Both the position numbers and the translations under genes were made by a program. Source: Chytridium lagenaria (Eukaryota; Chytridiomycota; Chytridiomycetes; Chytridiales; Chytridiaceae). From it: a stretch of DNA of 64,000 nt. Location: contig JAHLKC010000002.1 of NCBI GenBank assembly GCA_025449115.1, positions 124,001 to 188,000 of the forward strand. The letters are read 5' to 3'. Of this stretch, positions 22,681 to 33,865 are shown piece by piece (the first letter of the stretch is position 1; each line of letters begins with the position of its first letter). The notes beneath the pieces are model-generated. The model was not told the origin of the DNA. It did not search any database and saw only the letters and a program-made list of their open reading frames with translations.

Positions 22681-25390
22681 TCAAGACGAGTCGTGAACGA
22701 GGCAGTTCCTTTCGCGGTGGTCTGTCATTCCACATCGTAAACACGCGTGCTTGAAACGACATCGACCTGATTGAAAAGTGTTAAAATAGTCCTTGCTTGC
22801 AACTAAAGTAATAGCTACTCACTGTCGTCTACCTCACACTTAAAATTGTTATAATCCCTGCAAATCTGCTTCCTCTCAACGTCAGACAGCAACGATCCAT
22901 GCGTCGTCCTGAATCCCGTCAAGATCATTGCGTGTGGATCATCCGAACGCACTCGCTTCGATGCGCGGTCAGGGTCAGGAATTCCCACAAGGCCACCAAT
23001 GCCACCAGATCCTCCCACGCGCAACGCCGCAGCGGCTGCAAGATGCAATGGATGCGGTTGTACTCCATTACTCCTGGAGCTAACCTGAGGTGGTGGCGCT
23101 GATGAAGACGTGGACACTGACAACGATGCTCCAGCAGCGGCAGTCATGGCGCTACGTCGATTGATCAGAAGCTCAAGGTGGGCGAGTTCATCTGCCGGAA
23201 AATTATCGGCTCGGCATCTTCCCAAATACTCCAATAGGTACTGATCGAGATTCTACACACAAGAAAACGAGTTATTCTGACATAATATATTTCGTTTTTC
23301 CTCTTTACCTCAGGACATATAATCGCAGGGTGTGATGTTCCGCAACGGATACATTCGTGTTGTCTTCGGCAGTCCACAATGCGGCAAGTTCCCGCAGAAT
23401 TCCAAGCTGATGGCACGAGAATTAATAAATAAAAAAATTAAAGTGATGATGATGATGAGAATAGTTCATAGAAAGACAAGAAGAAAGAGAATATAGGTGC
23501 TTCAATCCTTACCAAAACAATATTCAGCAGTGTTAATAGGACGCATTGGGCAATTGCGCAATGTGTGGTCAAGGGACGCGCAACGCAAACACCTGTGCTC
23601 TCTATGGCAGACGGGTCCACAATCTTGATTTGAAGTAGTAAAAGTCTGCATTAGCATGGTGAGGTATAGAGGATGAAATGCGACAAAAAGTGTCCTTACC
23701 ATCCATGTTCCACTTGACACAAACGTTTCTATCTTTCTTGCAAAGAATAGCTGGATGTGCTTCATGGCAGCGAATGCAAACATGCGGACTGTTAATCCCA
23801 CATACCGACCCATCGCATTGGCCTCCTTGGTAAAAGATACAAGCCGCCGGTCTCGGGACACTTGCGGGAACAATACTACCACAAGCAGGAAGCACCGACG
23901 TCTCTGTTATCTCAGTGGCTGCCATGCTTAACGACGAGTAACGTTCAGGAAATGTCCTTCCGTCGTCGCCAACGGGCGAAGTCGTTCTCGGGCGTTTTAA
24001 AATTGGACATGTCTCCAATAGCAGGACCATGAATTCATTAGCAGAGGCGTCGCCGTTGGTGTAGGGGTGAGCATAGTCGTTGACGGAATCAGGTCGGTTC
24101 GAAGGCATAGCACTGGATCCATGAACGTCCGGGAAAACAGTGTGGTCGTGATGATACCCCTCGGCGCTATGCGTGTGTGGATGATGGTGGTGATGCTGAA
24201 GGTGCTGCTGTTGCTGCGGATGCTGCTGAGAGTGAAGGTTCTGTCGTTGCTGTTGATGCGGCTGCGTCTGTTGTTGTTGTTGTAGTTGCTGCTGTTGCTG
24301 TTTGCTGTTGTTGATGTTGTTGTTGCTGTTGCTGTTGCTGTTGCTGTTGTTGTTGTTGTTGTTGTTGTTGATGATGATGATGATGCATACTCGTTTCGAT
24401 AATGTGAGCTGTCACAGGTCCAACGCTCGACGCAGTGTCCACCCCCAGCCGCACCAAACGCTGGCTACCATCCTTAATTCTCATTTCAAGAGAATCAACA
24501 CGGCTGGTCAAGTAACGGATAATACTGTAAAGCTCGCTGCGATCCTGCAACGCCAATTCAAGCTCCTTGCGCTTCTCCTGCATGAACTTTTCAGCATCAT
24601 CAAAGGCAGATCGAGCGCGATGATACTGAAGATTCGCCGTTTCAGAAATATTTTCATACGATTTCAGCTCCTTGACCGTGAGAAGGTATTCCAACTCCAG
24701 CGTTTTATGGAGGGTTGTCTCAACCTCGAAACGCGGCATCGTTTCACCAGGAGCCTGACGAAGGTGACTGGTAACGTGGGAGTGCTCCGGCCATTCGTGG
24801 CTCGGAGAAACCGGCCCTGTCTTCAAAGGTCTCGTATTTATGTATCCCATGTCCCGGAGAGACTGCGGCAGTTGTCGCTGCATTTGCATTTCGTGTTGAA
24901 TGTCTGTGCGGGCGACGTCTTCGTGATAGGTCGAGTTACGCCGAGGCCCCGGTTGAAAGGCGCTTTCAGATCCCTCAAAAGCGACTCCTGCTCAAATGAC
25001 GGCCCTGGTCGTACATCCTCTTCATTGACGTTTTTTAGAAAGGTTCCGGTGCCGGCACCTGTCTTCAAAAACTAAAATGATCAGACAAACGGCCACGCAC
25101 GTGGTAAAAAATGATTGACGCTTGCTTACATTCATGAAGTTTAAAAGCTCCTCGGTGGTGGCATTCTTTAAATGCTTTGTATCAAGCATCTTTGCGACAA
25201 GCGATCCGGCCATGCCGTCCACCAAGGTCTGCTCATCCGACGGTGAAGGCGGCGATTGAGGAATATTGGCTGATTTCGGTGGGATGTGGGGAACAGATAG
25301 AGCGTGAGGAGGCGAGATGGGATATCCCTGCTGAAAGCAATGATGATCCTGGGGTGTCTTCTTGTTTCCCGAAATTGAAAGACGCTGCAA
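22681..25390 (-). CDS. polyQ protein with four Cys/His zinc-binding repeats
   Basis: A probable RNA- or nucleic-acid-binding protein. The N-terminal part has PQSPPSPSDEQTLVDGMAG and a helix TKHLKNATTEELLNFMN. A coiled coil follows (TLELEYLLTVKELKSYENIS and FMQEKRKELELALQDRSEL), then His-rich and poly-Gln tracts (24236-24383), then four copies of a Cys/His unit. The units centre on VCIRCHEAHPAILC, RCLRCASLDHTLRNC, ECIRCGTSHPAIIC and ACLRCGMTDHRERNC. Each is preceded by a Cys-x(n)-Cys-x(3-4)-Cys-x(3-5)-His arm, e.g. CRIVDCRRQHE and CRFKHA. This resembles the CCCH-plus-CxxC arrangement of fungal multi-zinc proteins. Each unit is split by a small intron. The frame shifts near 24960. The true start is not certain: an intron probably ends at 25388 and the first exon was not fixed. 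The 3' end, ..CLVHDSS, is firm. Confidence 0.6.
24236..24383. repeat. CAG/CAA (polyQ) and CAT (polyH) repeat tract
   Basis: Minus-strand CAG/CAA codons encode about 25 glutamines with interspersed His, preceded by a His run (CATCATCATCATC). It lies inside the zinc-repeat gene and is a likely length-variable microsatellite. Confidence 0.8.
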
Positions 25391-25826
25391 GCTTTAAAAG
25401 TAGTCAGCTCCCAAATCATCCTTTTTTATGCACTATTCAGACTCACTGAAGATCCATAGACGATAGCGTGCAATGAGTTTAATTTCAAGTGAGGAAGTCA
25501 AATAAGTTTCTCAAGGTCAGAATTCGGGCGTCGTTTGTTGTTCTTTAAAGTATGAAGAAAGACGGGAAAGGCACCTTTATGTCGAGTCTCTTTTGGAGCT
25601 AGGTCCAGGGGATCTGAATGTTCAAGGGCGTCAAAGAAAACAAAGTCGTTTGGACTTGGAGAGGGTGGTCAAAACCTTCGAGACCCCCTCCCCTCCCTTG
25701 AAAAGAAGAGGCCCCTTCCCTCACGTTTTTTGCAGGGGTGTTTTGACAGGGCTTGGCTGAACCTGGTCTTTTACTTCCATTTTTCAATCTTTTCGGACAT
25801 GAAGTCTTGACCCTTCTTTTCAAAAA
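25391..25826. promoter_or_regulatory. Divergent region between the zinc-repeat gene and RAD51D
   Basis: Probably holds the first exon and promoter of the minus-strand gene and the RAD51D promoter. No TATA box or known operator was recognised. Confidence 0.35.
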
Positions 25827-27354
25827 ATGATTATGCCATTCAAAGACACTGACCCTCTGCATCTGCGAGAGGAGTTGAAAGATTTGTTAATTGCACTGAG
25901 AGGACTCGGCGTTGTAACGGGTAGGTGGATGGGTGGGTGGATGAGGCATGGATATCTTGACGCTTGTTTGGTGGGCGTACGGGGGAATGTCTCTTGTAAC
26001 GAAAGTCTCCTGACTTCCATCAAACCTTTTAATACATGTAGAGATAGATCTTTTGTTCTTCTCCCAGCAAAAGATCTGGATCTTACCATCAAGACTGAGG
26101 TCAGCCATCTCTTGGCTGCTTCATATCAACTAATTCCCGTCCAGACTTTAACCATTGCAAAGAAGCGAGTTGCAGAGTACTGCTCGTCCCCCGTAGTTTC
26201 CGGACTAGATATTGCAGATGAGCAACTTAACGTGCTCTCAACAGGATGTCCAGGGTCAGAGCAATCATTTTCTTCAAATACCAACTTTCTCCAGGATTGA
26301 TGTTTTATTCGGTGGAGGCCTTCCCGTCAAGATATTGTTGAAATAGCGGGGCCACCAAACACCGGCAAAACACAGGTGAAGTGACTGAGCAGGCATAGCA
26401 TATTTAAAATGTCCTTTAGCTGGCTTTCTTTACCACAGTAAATGTCCTTGCTCAGGATCCAAAAGCCACCGTCTTGTTCATCGACTCTCAGTGCTCATTT
26501 TCAACTCACCGATTATCTGAACTTTATTTGCTTGGCGATACTTTCGCGGAGGCGCGGAATGATCAAGTATGTCTCATACAATGGTAGTTTTTGTTAACGA
26601 AAGTAAAAAAACAACAAAAAAAAAACAACAACAGAGCCTTGACCAGATTCTCCAACGCATTCGGCTGATCAAATGCCACACTGCAGACGAGTTTCTAGAA
26701 TCTCTGGAATCCCTGCAGAGAAGTCTGCTGGAGCCACTAAATTCTTTCTATCAAAAACCTGAAGCTCATTATTGTGGATTCTATTGGAGCACTGTTTTCT
26801 CCCATCGTCGGACTACCAGAATCGCAAGGTAAGTTTTGTGATTTTGTATCAAGCTTGAACATAATTTGTAGGATACTGCCCAATAACGCTTTCCGGGCAG
26901 ATGCTTAAATGTATTTCTTTTATCCATGGAATACCCATTCTCGTAAGTTTTCCAGTCTTTTCTACCGCTAAGTGATGAAGGCCACCAACTACATCTCTCA
27001 AGCGCGATCGCAAAATAAAGATACAACAACATACGATTACAAGCCAGCTTTAGGGATGTCTTGGGCGCAATTCCCTTCAAAAACGCTTCTTCTTTCGCGG
27101 CCATCAGAGTTGGCAGATTCATTTGTGTTGACTCTAGAGGGTGGACAGCAGGTGCAGGCTAAACGCGTTCGAGCAGAGCTATACCGCAGTCAGATGAACA
27201 TACCAGTAAGCTAACATCTTTTCTTGTGACGATGGCTAAATTTGAGAATCTGCAGAGTAGGCAGCGCAGCCCTCTTTTATATTTCGAATGTAGGGGTTTA
27301 TTCCTTCGAGACAGATGTCGTTCTATCGAACGATGCGTCAGCACAATAAAATGA
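25827..27354 (+). CDS. RAD51D: RAD51 paralog, RAD51D-like recombination ATPase
   Basis: A RecA-fold RAD51 paralog that acts in homologous recombination (the BCDX2-type complex in animals). The start is MIMPFKDTDPLHL. The region ELNVLSTG..GIDVLFGGGL leads into Walker A IAGPPNTGKTQ. After an intron come NVLAQDPKATVLFIDSQCSF and later LKLIIVDSIGALFSPIVG (Walker B). TNYISQA and YKPALGMSWAQFPSKTLLLS correspond to the L1/L2 region; the PALGxSW motif is typical of RAD51D/XRCC2-type paralogs. Introns are about 25922-26039, 26249-26296, 26372-26440, 26569-26634, 26830-26870, 26944-26992 and 27209-27255. The last exon (SRQRSPLLYFECRGL..) fits the usual C-terminal strand; if it is not spliced, translation stops at 27214. 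One-base shifts are needed near 26332 and 26757. Other paralogs are possible, but RAD51D fits best. Confidence 0.75.
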
Positions 27355-28295
27355 TATTTTTATCCCATCCTTGTGCATGTTTTTTTCTTCACTTTTTCTT
27401 TCCACATTGACGGACAAATATTAGTGGTGAGAACATCCAACCCTCCACACATTCAACCTCACTCTACCACCCTGTCGTTAAGGACTCATCCCAATGCCAC
27501 TCTAATGCCACTCTCTCTTCTCTCCTTTCCGCCTGTTGATGATAACCATCCCGATTTTGTTGAGTTGCTAAATGCCTAACCGTCTTGGTTAGGTGGCATC
27601 TTTGATCGTTATCAATAGTCATAGTTACACTGAGGGCATCATCACTTCCTTTCTTTCCTCATCTCCTTCACCTTCACTCTAGGCTTTTGCTACTTCGTTG
27701 CATGTTCTCTTTCTAACTTTGAATTTAGTAGGTTTTTATATTAAGGTTAGATCTGAGTACGGATTTGAAGTTGGGTACGGCTAACTTCGTATCAACGCGA
27801 AGCCTTACAATGTTTTGCTTGTCTCGTTCACATGTACCAACCTTCAATAAAGACTTTACACTGAATCTCAATGATATCCCTGACTGTCAGTAATGGATGA
27901 GATAAAAGTAAGATACAGCGCATTGTGAAAGGTTGCTCCCGCAGAGAACCTCTTTTTTTGGCAAAGGAGGTCAAACTCAGGGTGACAATATTGCAGTGCG
28001 TCGGCAAGCGCCAGCTCAGAATTTTTTTTGGAAAGGAAAGCGAACATTAAAAGGCAAATAACTTTTGGCATTTTTAGTCGTTGGTGCATTTTACAAGAAG
28101 AAGATGGATGAAGAATACGAATGATCATGATGAAGTGGAGAACGTATGCGGGATTAAGAAAACGTCAAAGGCATGACCAACATGAGAAGCGAGCTCCTTT
28201 ACAATTACCGCCCGCGATATCAAAGACTCAAGTTGAAATGAGGAGACCTCTTTGAAAGGCTAAAATAACAAAGGTTGTAAAAAAGCAAAGATTCT
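27355..28295. other. Convergent spacer, no supported gene
   Basis: 941 bp between RAD51D and the WW-domain gene. A 53-codon Pro/His-rich open frame near 27420-27579 has no family features. Polyadenylation-like AATAAA motifs occur near 27346 and 27846. Confidence 0.5.
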
Positions 28296-29674
28296 TTAGT
28301 AGTCGTCGTCAAACTCCCTGGCGATTTCATGCTCACTCTCGTCAATATCGACTCTTCCAAAAGCAGTCTCCCTTGCCCTGACTGCATGCTCAGAGTGCGG
28401 GTTTCCAGCCTGCGCCGGAAGCTTAGGCTTCGATTCAGCCTTGGACGCCACGGCGAATTTCTGAAGCTTCTCCTTGAAATCCAAAGAGTCCGGGTTAATC
28501 CCTCCATTCACAATCTTCTGTCTCAAAACTTTGGCCCTGGCGTGGACATCGATGTCCTGAACCCAGGCAGGAAGATTGTAACCCCTGCCAATGACGTTGC
28601 CCTCCTTCTCCCTGAGAAGATGTTCAGTGATCTCACGGAGGTTTTGGCGCTCCTGCTGCTCGAGTTGAAGACGGGCACGGAGATTGGCGATCTCGTTCTC
28701 GTCATCGAGGTTGGGGAGAGCGGCTTCCTCAGCTGCAGCTTCGGCGGCCGCAATCTCGTCCGCTTCACGGGCAACACGGGCTTGCTCAGGTGAGGACTTT
28801 TGGAGGAGGTCTTGCTTTAGCTGGAGGACATAGCTCTCGAGGGCGGCACGCTGAGCGCGTTCGGCCTCGATCATTTGACGAATCTCATAAAGCTCACTTG
28901 AGGTAGCCTGCAAAGATTATGAATAAGTACTTCGACACAGCGACAAAAGAAGAAACAAAATCATGTACTTACGTTGACCTCAGAAAGAAGGTTTTTGTTC
29001 TCAGAGTCGAGCTTGTCGTTAAGGTGACGGAGCTCAGAGATTTTTCTCTCGATCTCAAAGTCCCTGGTGTCAACGCGAACCTGAAAGGCAAAAAAAAAAA
29101 AAGAATAACGGTTACTATCTGTAGCTCATAGAAAAACACCTTTTTTTAAGGAAAATGGAAACTATTTCACCTCAGAAGGCTTGCGGCTTACGCCTTCCTC
29201 CAACTTCTTCTTCTGTGCCTGAAGCTCAGCAATGGCCCTCTCAGCCGACTTGATTTTCTGATGGTCAGACTCCTGCCTGACTCTCACACTTGTCTCCTGG
29301 CGTTTGAGCTCTTGACCGAGCTTGGACTTAAGTGCCAACACCTTCTCCTTGACATCGTCATCCCATGGGGGGTCTGCATAGTTGGTTTGGGTAGTGTGGT
29401 CGGTGTAGAAGACACCAAAATCCTCGTCATAAATCTCCTCCCAACCGTAAGGAAGCTCTCCAGCAACAACATCGTTGATATTGTGCTTGCGGAGAAGGGC
29501 AGTCCTGGGGTCGATCCAGGTTGTCTTCTTGGTTCGGTGGTCGACAAAGTATGAACGGGTGCGACCGTTTACTTTAGTCTCGGTGCGCTCCCAATTATCA
29601 GGGAGCGAGCCAAGAACTTCTTCAGTCTCGATACGAGAGTTAATAGCAACCGGGGTGTAGTCCGCTGCGGCCAT
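28296..29674 (-). CDS. Two-WW-domain coiled-coil protein (KIBRA/WWC-like, no C2)
   Basis: The start is MAAADYTPVAINSRIETEE. WW1 (about residues 23-58) has LPDNWERTETKVNGRTRSYF and VDHRTKKTTWIDPR, with both Trp and the His/Pro signature. WW2 (about 74-104) is ELPYGWEEIYDEDFGVFYTD HTTQTNYADPPW, whose second Trp position is Tyr. The WW2 pattern (ELPxGWEExYDxxxGxxYxDHxTxT) is that of KIBRA/WWC WW2. A long coiled coil follows across introns at about 28914-28972 and 29083-29168 (LKRQETSVRVRQ, IAELQAQKKKLEEGV, RKISELRHLNDKLDSENKNL, MIEAERAQRAALESYVLQLK). The tail ends HEIAREFDDDY. There is no C2 or aPKC-binding segment, so it covers only the N-terminal half of animal KIBRA. WW domains bind PPxY-type ligands; a role in polarity or growth signalling is inferred. 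The frame is clean throughout. Confidence 0.7.
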
Positions 29675-29851
29675 TCTGGTCGTCTAGGCGGTTGTAAGAG
29701 TGTGTAGAAGGTAGAGATGCAGTTGACAAGGACAATGCTCAAGATTCTTATTTGACAATTTTGTTTTGTCCCCTGATAATAAAGGACTCATGAGATCTAC
29801 GCAAAAAATCAGGAAAAAAAGAAAACGGGATCTACCACCTCAATAGAAATA

Positions 29852-32800
29852 TTATGGGTGCTGCAAATTTATTAATTTGCATTTTGGCTCATGCTTCTGC
29901 CAATGGTTTAACGGCTTCGGAGGTAGCGCGGGTGGGTGTTGTTGTTGCCCACCCTTCTTGCTCGCGTCATGCTCTTCGGCATTCTTTACTTTAGCACCAT
30001 TCTTAACATCACAATGCTCCTCCCCAATCCCCAACCCGTGTTTACTCGATTGTCTATCCAGCATTTGGGAGTTCCTATCAGGTAATCTCAAGTTGCAAGC
30101 ATCCGATAGCTGTTTTCTAAAAACAGGATATGACCCCCAGGATGACTTTTCACCAGAGACGCAACTTGGCGACAGATGCGATGCAGAAATGCCCTCCGCT
30201 GTGGAAGGTGACTTGAGTGACGATGCGGACGTGTTGTTAGAATCTGGCGACGGCGCCAGCTTGGATCCCTTCAACTTGACCGCTCGCAAATGAGAGCTGG
30301 AATCGTTCACATCAGCATCAGCATTTCCTTCTAAATCCAATACAGGAACATCACAAGAAATCGATTTTTTGTGATGCCTCTCTTTCTTAGGACGGTCTTT
30401 GTCTTTGTCCGAAGGCGTTGAGGCGAAGACAGAGGAGAAGGCAAAAAAGCTGGACCTTCTCGTGGAAGGTATTGGTGTTCCCATTGAGTTAAGAGGCTTT
30501 GTAAGTACACCATCATCTCCGAAGCGTTTCCCCAGCGCCTCTACTGTGCTATCAGATTGATCATGCTGTGGCTTTGTCACCGCTATATTTCCAGGCTGTG
30601 ATGGGGGGCCTAAGGCCGGTGTCGAATCCGAAGTCCTTTCCAGACCGGAATCCATGCTCACGCTTTTAATGCTGTTCATACTCCAATCATCACTCTGAGT
30701 CTCTCTCCCATCTTTCTTCAACCCTGGCGATTCAAGATCCCCAGTCGAAGAGTCATGACCATCACCAGATGTCAAATCTTTCACCTCAATGACCGACATT
30801 GACTTTTCGCTAAGCTTCCTCGTCAAAGCCACCACTTGGCCTGCAGGACGAGGTCGATTAACTTGCACAATCGAATAAGCCGTCCCCTTTATCGCATCCA
30901 TGATAGATGACGATCCTGCACCCTTTTTACGAACATTCGCGGGTGAAAGGGGCAAGGGGTAGGTAGCTGACGCGCTCTTCAAATGGCCGTGTTTCATAGA
31001 AACCTTTGATCCAGCAGAGGCTTCCGGCGGAAGGCTTGGGGAACGCTCCAAACTGTCATGTGTGAAGTCATCTGTCCCCAACAGTGCGTCGGCCCCAGAA
31101 TATTTTTCTCCAACACCGTCATGAACAGTGTCGATATCAATGTTATCAGGTAATATGCTCACATCCGGCGCGCTTCGATTGTGATTAAAGACAGCTCCAT
31201 ACTCATAATTCGTTCGCTCATCTTTCAAAGGAAGTGACTCTGTTTCATCATTTCTCTTTGTAGGATCCTGCGCTGCGATTGCTCTTCCCGATGAAGAGGC
31301 TGCAGCATGCATTGCGGATATTCTAGGCTCTCTCTGAAGACTAAGCTCATCAACTTCTTTCTCAGATATCCAAGGCTGGCTTAGAATCCAGTGATTAATA
31401 AAATCACCCATCTCCTCAACTTCAAAATCCTTTAATGCCATCAGCTCCTCCTGCCCTTGCTCACTAAGCCCACCAGAAATCTTTCGACGAAACTGCAAAC
31501 CCTTTTTGGAGGACTGTATTGCTGCATCTACAGCCGAGAGAACTTCGTACGAATATCGAGGACCCGATGTGCAATATCTCAGATGCTTTTGTATCTCTTT
31601 GATCCTCTTATCCGATTGCGGATCTGTCCCTTCGCGCTTTGCGACAGTGAGCAGGTAAGTTGTGTCGTGAATCATGACACCGATAAATGGAATCATAGGA
31701 CGCGTCAAACTCGTCTTCAACCACTCTCTATAAGCACTGTAGTTGCTTTCCTCCGAAAGAAGGATCCTATATTCTATCAAATCCGCAAACTCCGGCTTCC
31801 GCTTCACAATCGACCATGTTCTCTTCAATCTGTTGATAGGTGGCGTGTTTAACGCACAAACAACTGCTTTTAAGCTTTGAAAATTGTTGAATTTCCGAAG
31901 CTTGCGAGCGACTTTAATCCACCGAATAATTGTCTTCGCTCGGTCGGCGGGAAGTAGGGGATTTAAGACAGAGCATTCAACGGTGCGTGTAAAGTAGTTA
32001 AAGAACTCAGCGGAAGCCTGAAGGGATGCAGCAGGATGACTTGGTGGTTTGTGGATGAGAAGGTCGTTTTGATGAATTTTCCTCAAAAGACCTTGCTCAA
32101 TGAGACAGAGTTGAAAAGCGACGGTTATAGGTCTGAACGAAGATATGTTGGCAACCTCTGCACATAATTGAATCTGATGCAAAATCTTTGATATCTTTCC
32201 TCTTAACGATATTTCTTGGTTCAGGGGGTTTGCTCTCCTCGGCAGAACATCATGCTTTGAAATATCGGCATCAACCTCAAGCTGTCTCTCAGAGAGCACA
32301 TCGTCTGCCGACTTTGACCGTCCAAGCGCAACGTTGGATGTGGTTCAGATGAGCTGATGGTTGCAACAAGTTGTAGGTTCAAATCCATGTATTGAGTCTG
32401 AAGTGCTGATGTTGGAATATCTGGCGAACGTGGGCTGCCAGGGTTTCTTTTTGTTATCAGGATGGATAAGAAACACAAAAAAAAAACTACCTTGATTCTA
32501 AATATTTTAAAAGTGGTGAAGATGGAGAAGTCAATTGCGAGCTCTGAGAAATCTGAGAAGTTTGTGATCTTGCAAAGGGTGGGGGTGGAGGTGGTGGTGG
32601 GAGTGGTAACGATGCGGCTGATGGTTGCTGAGAGCTTGATGGTGTAAGATTAAATGATGGTGGAGACAAAATAAGCGCTTCTGAACCGTATTTCTCGATA
32701 ATCGATCCATCTGTAAGTACGCGTAAGCTCGTAATATTGATGAGTTCTTCGAACCTTCCGAGATCTCAGTACGTCTAATTTGTCGTAAGGCGCTTTGAAG

Positions 32801-32983
32801 TTGACCAACGCACTCGTGGCAAATTGGGAGCAACCTAAAAGCCAGCTCGTCCACAGCTTTCAACAAGTCTACACGTTCATCATACATTAGCCAACGCATC
32901 ATTCACGTCAAGCTACCTCTGCTGTTTTTCGTGGCTACTTGCTTCATTAACCCTGACACTTCATGCAAATTGGATATGTACAT
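29852..32983 (-). CDS. Ras guanine-nucleotide exchange factor (CDC25 domain)
   Basis: A RasGEF that charges a Ras/Rap-type GTPase with GTP. The catalytic domain (about 31460-32200) has FRPITVAFQLCLIEQGLLRK, FFNYFTRTVECSVLNPL, RAKTIIRWIKVARKLRKFNN, FQSLKAVVCALNTPPINRLK and TRPMIPFIGVMIHDTTYLLT. These are the CDC25-fold blocks: a lipophilic LIEQ helix, the W..VA..L...NN.. motif, and P..G....D. The N-terminal part starts near MYISNLHEVSGLMKQVATKN at 32983. It holds LLKAVDELAFRLLPICHECV, a possible N-domain GRFEELINITSLRVLTDGSI, then a Pro/Ser linker. A C-terminal region of about 480 residues is disordered and basic (KERHHKKSISCDVPVL) and ends in a Pro-rich PPALPPKPLN, a potential SH3 ligand. Frame shifts lie near 32330, 32755 and 32900, and an intron at about 32447-32490. 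Which Ras is the substrate cannot be told. Confidence 0.75.
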
Positions 32984-33353
32984 GATGATGCTTTCCTACA
33001 TTTCGGATGTCAATAACTCCCTCCTCTATTATTCTGTTGAGTCCCAACCTGGATGCTGTCCTCCGCCTGTCGTTGCTGCAGCAGAACAACGGAAGCTCTA
33101 GCTGATCCATTCTACTTGACCTTGTCAAACACTTAGCAAAAAATTCTATGAGTCCTGTCGGTTACAAAATCAATACCGAACGACAAGTAAAGTTGGTCGG
33201 TCATCAAGAAAGAGCATTCTAAAAAAGAGCATTTATATACACAGTTCAAGTATTATTGATGAAAGAAAATACAGCGGATTCGATGCGGCGAGAGAGATGT
33301 GGGCGGTGAGAGGGTATCTTTGCAGAACCATAGATGGACAGAGAGTATGCAGA
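32984..33353. other. Spacer, no gene
   Basis: 370 bp between the RasGEF start and the CRIPT stop, both on the minus strand. The part near 33000-33100 could hold an additional upstream exon of the RasGEF, but no conserved frame was found. Confidence 0.4.
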
Positions 33354-33806
33354 TTATTTACTAGATTGCTTGTACATGGAGGTGTCCATGATCTTGACGC
33401 CGCACATTGAGCAAAGGCCTTGAAAAGGATTTGGTTTATAAATTAAAAATCCCTTAACTGCTAGGAATTGAACTATGCTCTAGGAAACTCACCACCCTTG
33501 TAAGAGCAGGTTTGGCATATTGTTTGCCCTTGAGTATGAACTCGTCCTTTGCAGAGTTTACATTTTGTTTCGTACCTGTCATCAGAGAAAGAAAATTAGC
33601 CAACCAGCAAGAGTGAGCTTTACGGAAGCACTTTAAATTTGAGGATAAGCTCACGGTGTAAATTTGTTTTTGTTCGTCTTTGAAAGAAGTTTGTTTTTGT
33701 TTATAGGACGCCCAGCGGTTCCAGTGACAGCGTTCTTTGATCCATCTTTCCATGTGTCGGGAGTAGCCAGGATGGCTGTTTTCTTTTCACACTTATTACA
33801 AACCAT
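33354..33806 (-). CDS. CRIPT: CRIPT family zinc protein
   Basis: A small, highly conserved cysteine-rich protein. CRIPT is a microtubule/PDZ-associated protein in neurons and is linked to the minor spliceosome and RNA processing. Exon 1 reads MVCNKCEKKTAILATPDTWK DGSKNAVTGTAGRP, then NKNKLLSKTNKNKFTP. After an intron (about 33576-33658) comes YETKCKLCKGRVHTQG, with CQTCSYKG after it. A last intron (about 33421-33492) precedes GLCSMCGVKIMDTSMYKQSS K. It has the usual CxxC pairs (VCNKC, CKLC, CQTC, CSMC) and about 100 residues, the family's length. The frame is clean. It is divergent with the zinc-knuckle gene, the two ATGs being 59 bp apart. Confidence 0.92.
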
Positions 33807-33865
33807 GTTTGTTGGATTACTACTTTTTCAAAAAGTCAAAAATAAAATCTACATATAAAGGTTGT
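33807..33865. promoter_or_regulatory. 59-bp shared divergent promoter (CRIPT / CCHC-CCCH gene)
   Basis: Only 59 bp separate the CRIPT ATG (minus) and the ATG at 33866 (plus). The sequence is AT-rich. The two genes must share promoter elements, or their leaders overlap the neighbour's coding sequence. Both products have RNA-associated zinc motifs. Confidence 0.6.

Noticed and set aside
24300..24400. Leu/Met-rich plus-strand frame through the CTG run
   Set aside because: It is the reverse complement of the polyQ tract.
27420..27579. 53-codon Pro/His-rich frame between RAD51D and the WW gene
   Set aside because: No start context, intron structure or family motif; could be chance.
32365..32392. 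GTAGGTTCAAATCCATG, resembling a tRNA B box
   Set aside because: Lies inside the RasGEF coding sequence and has no tRNA fold.
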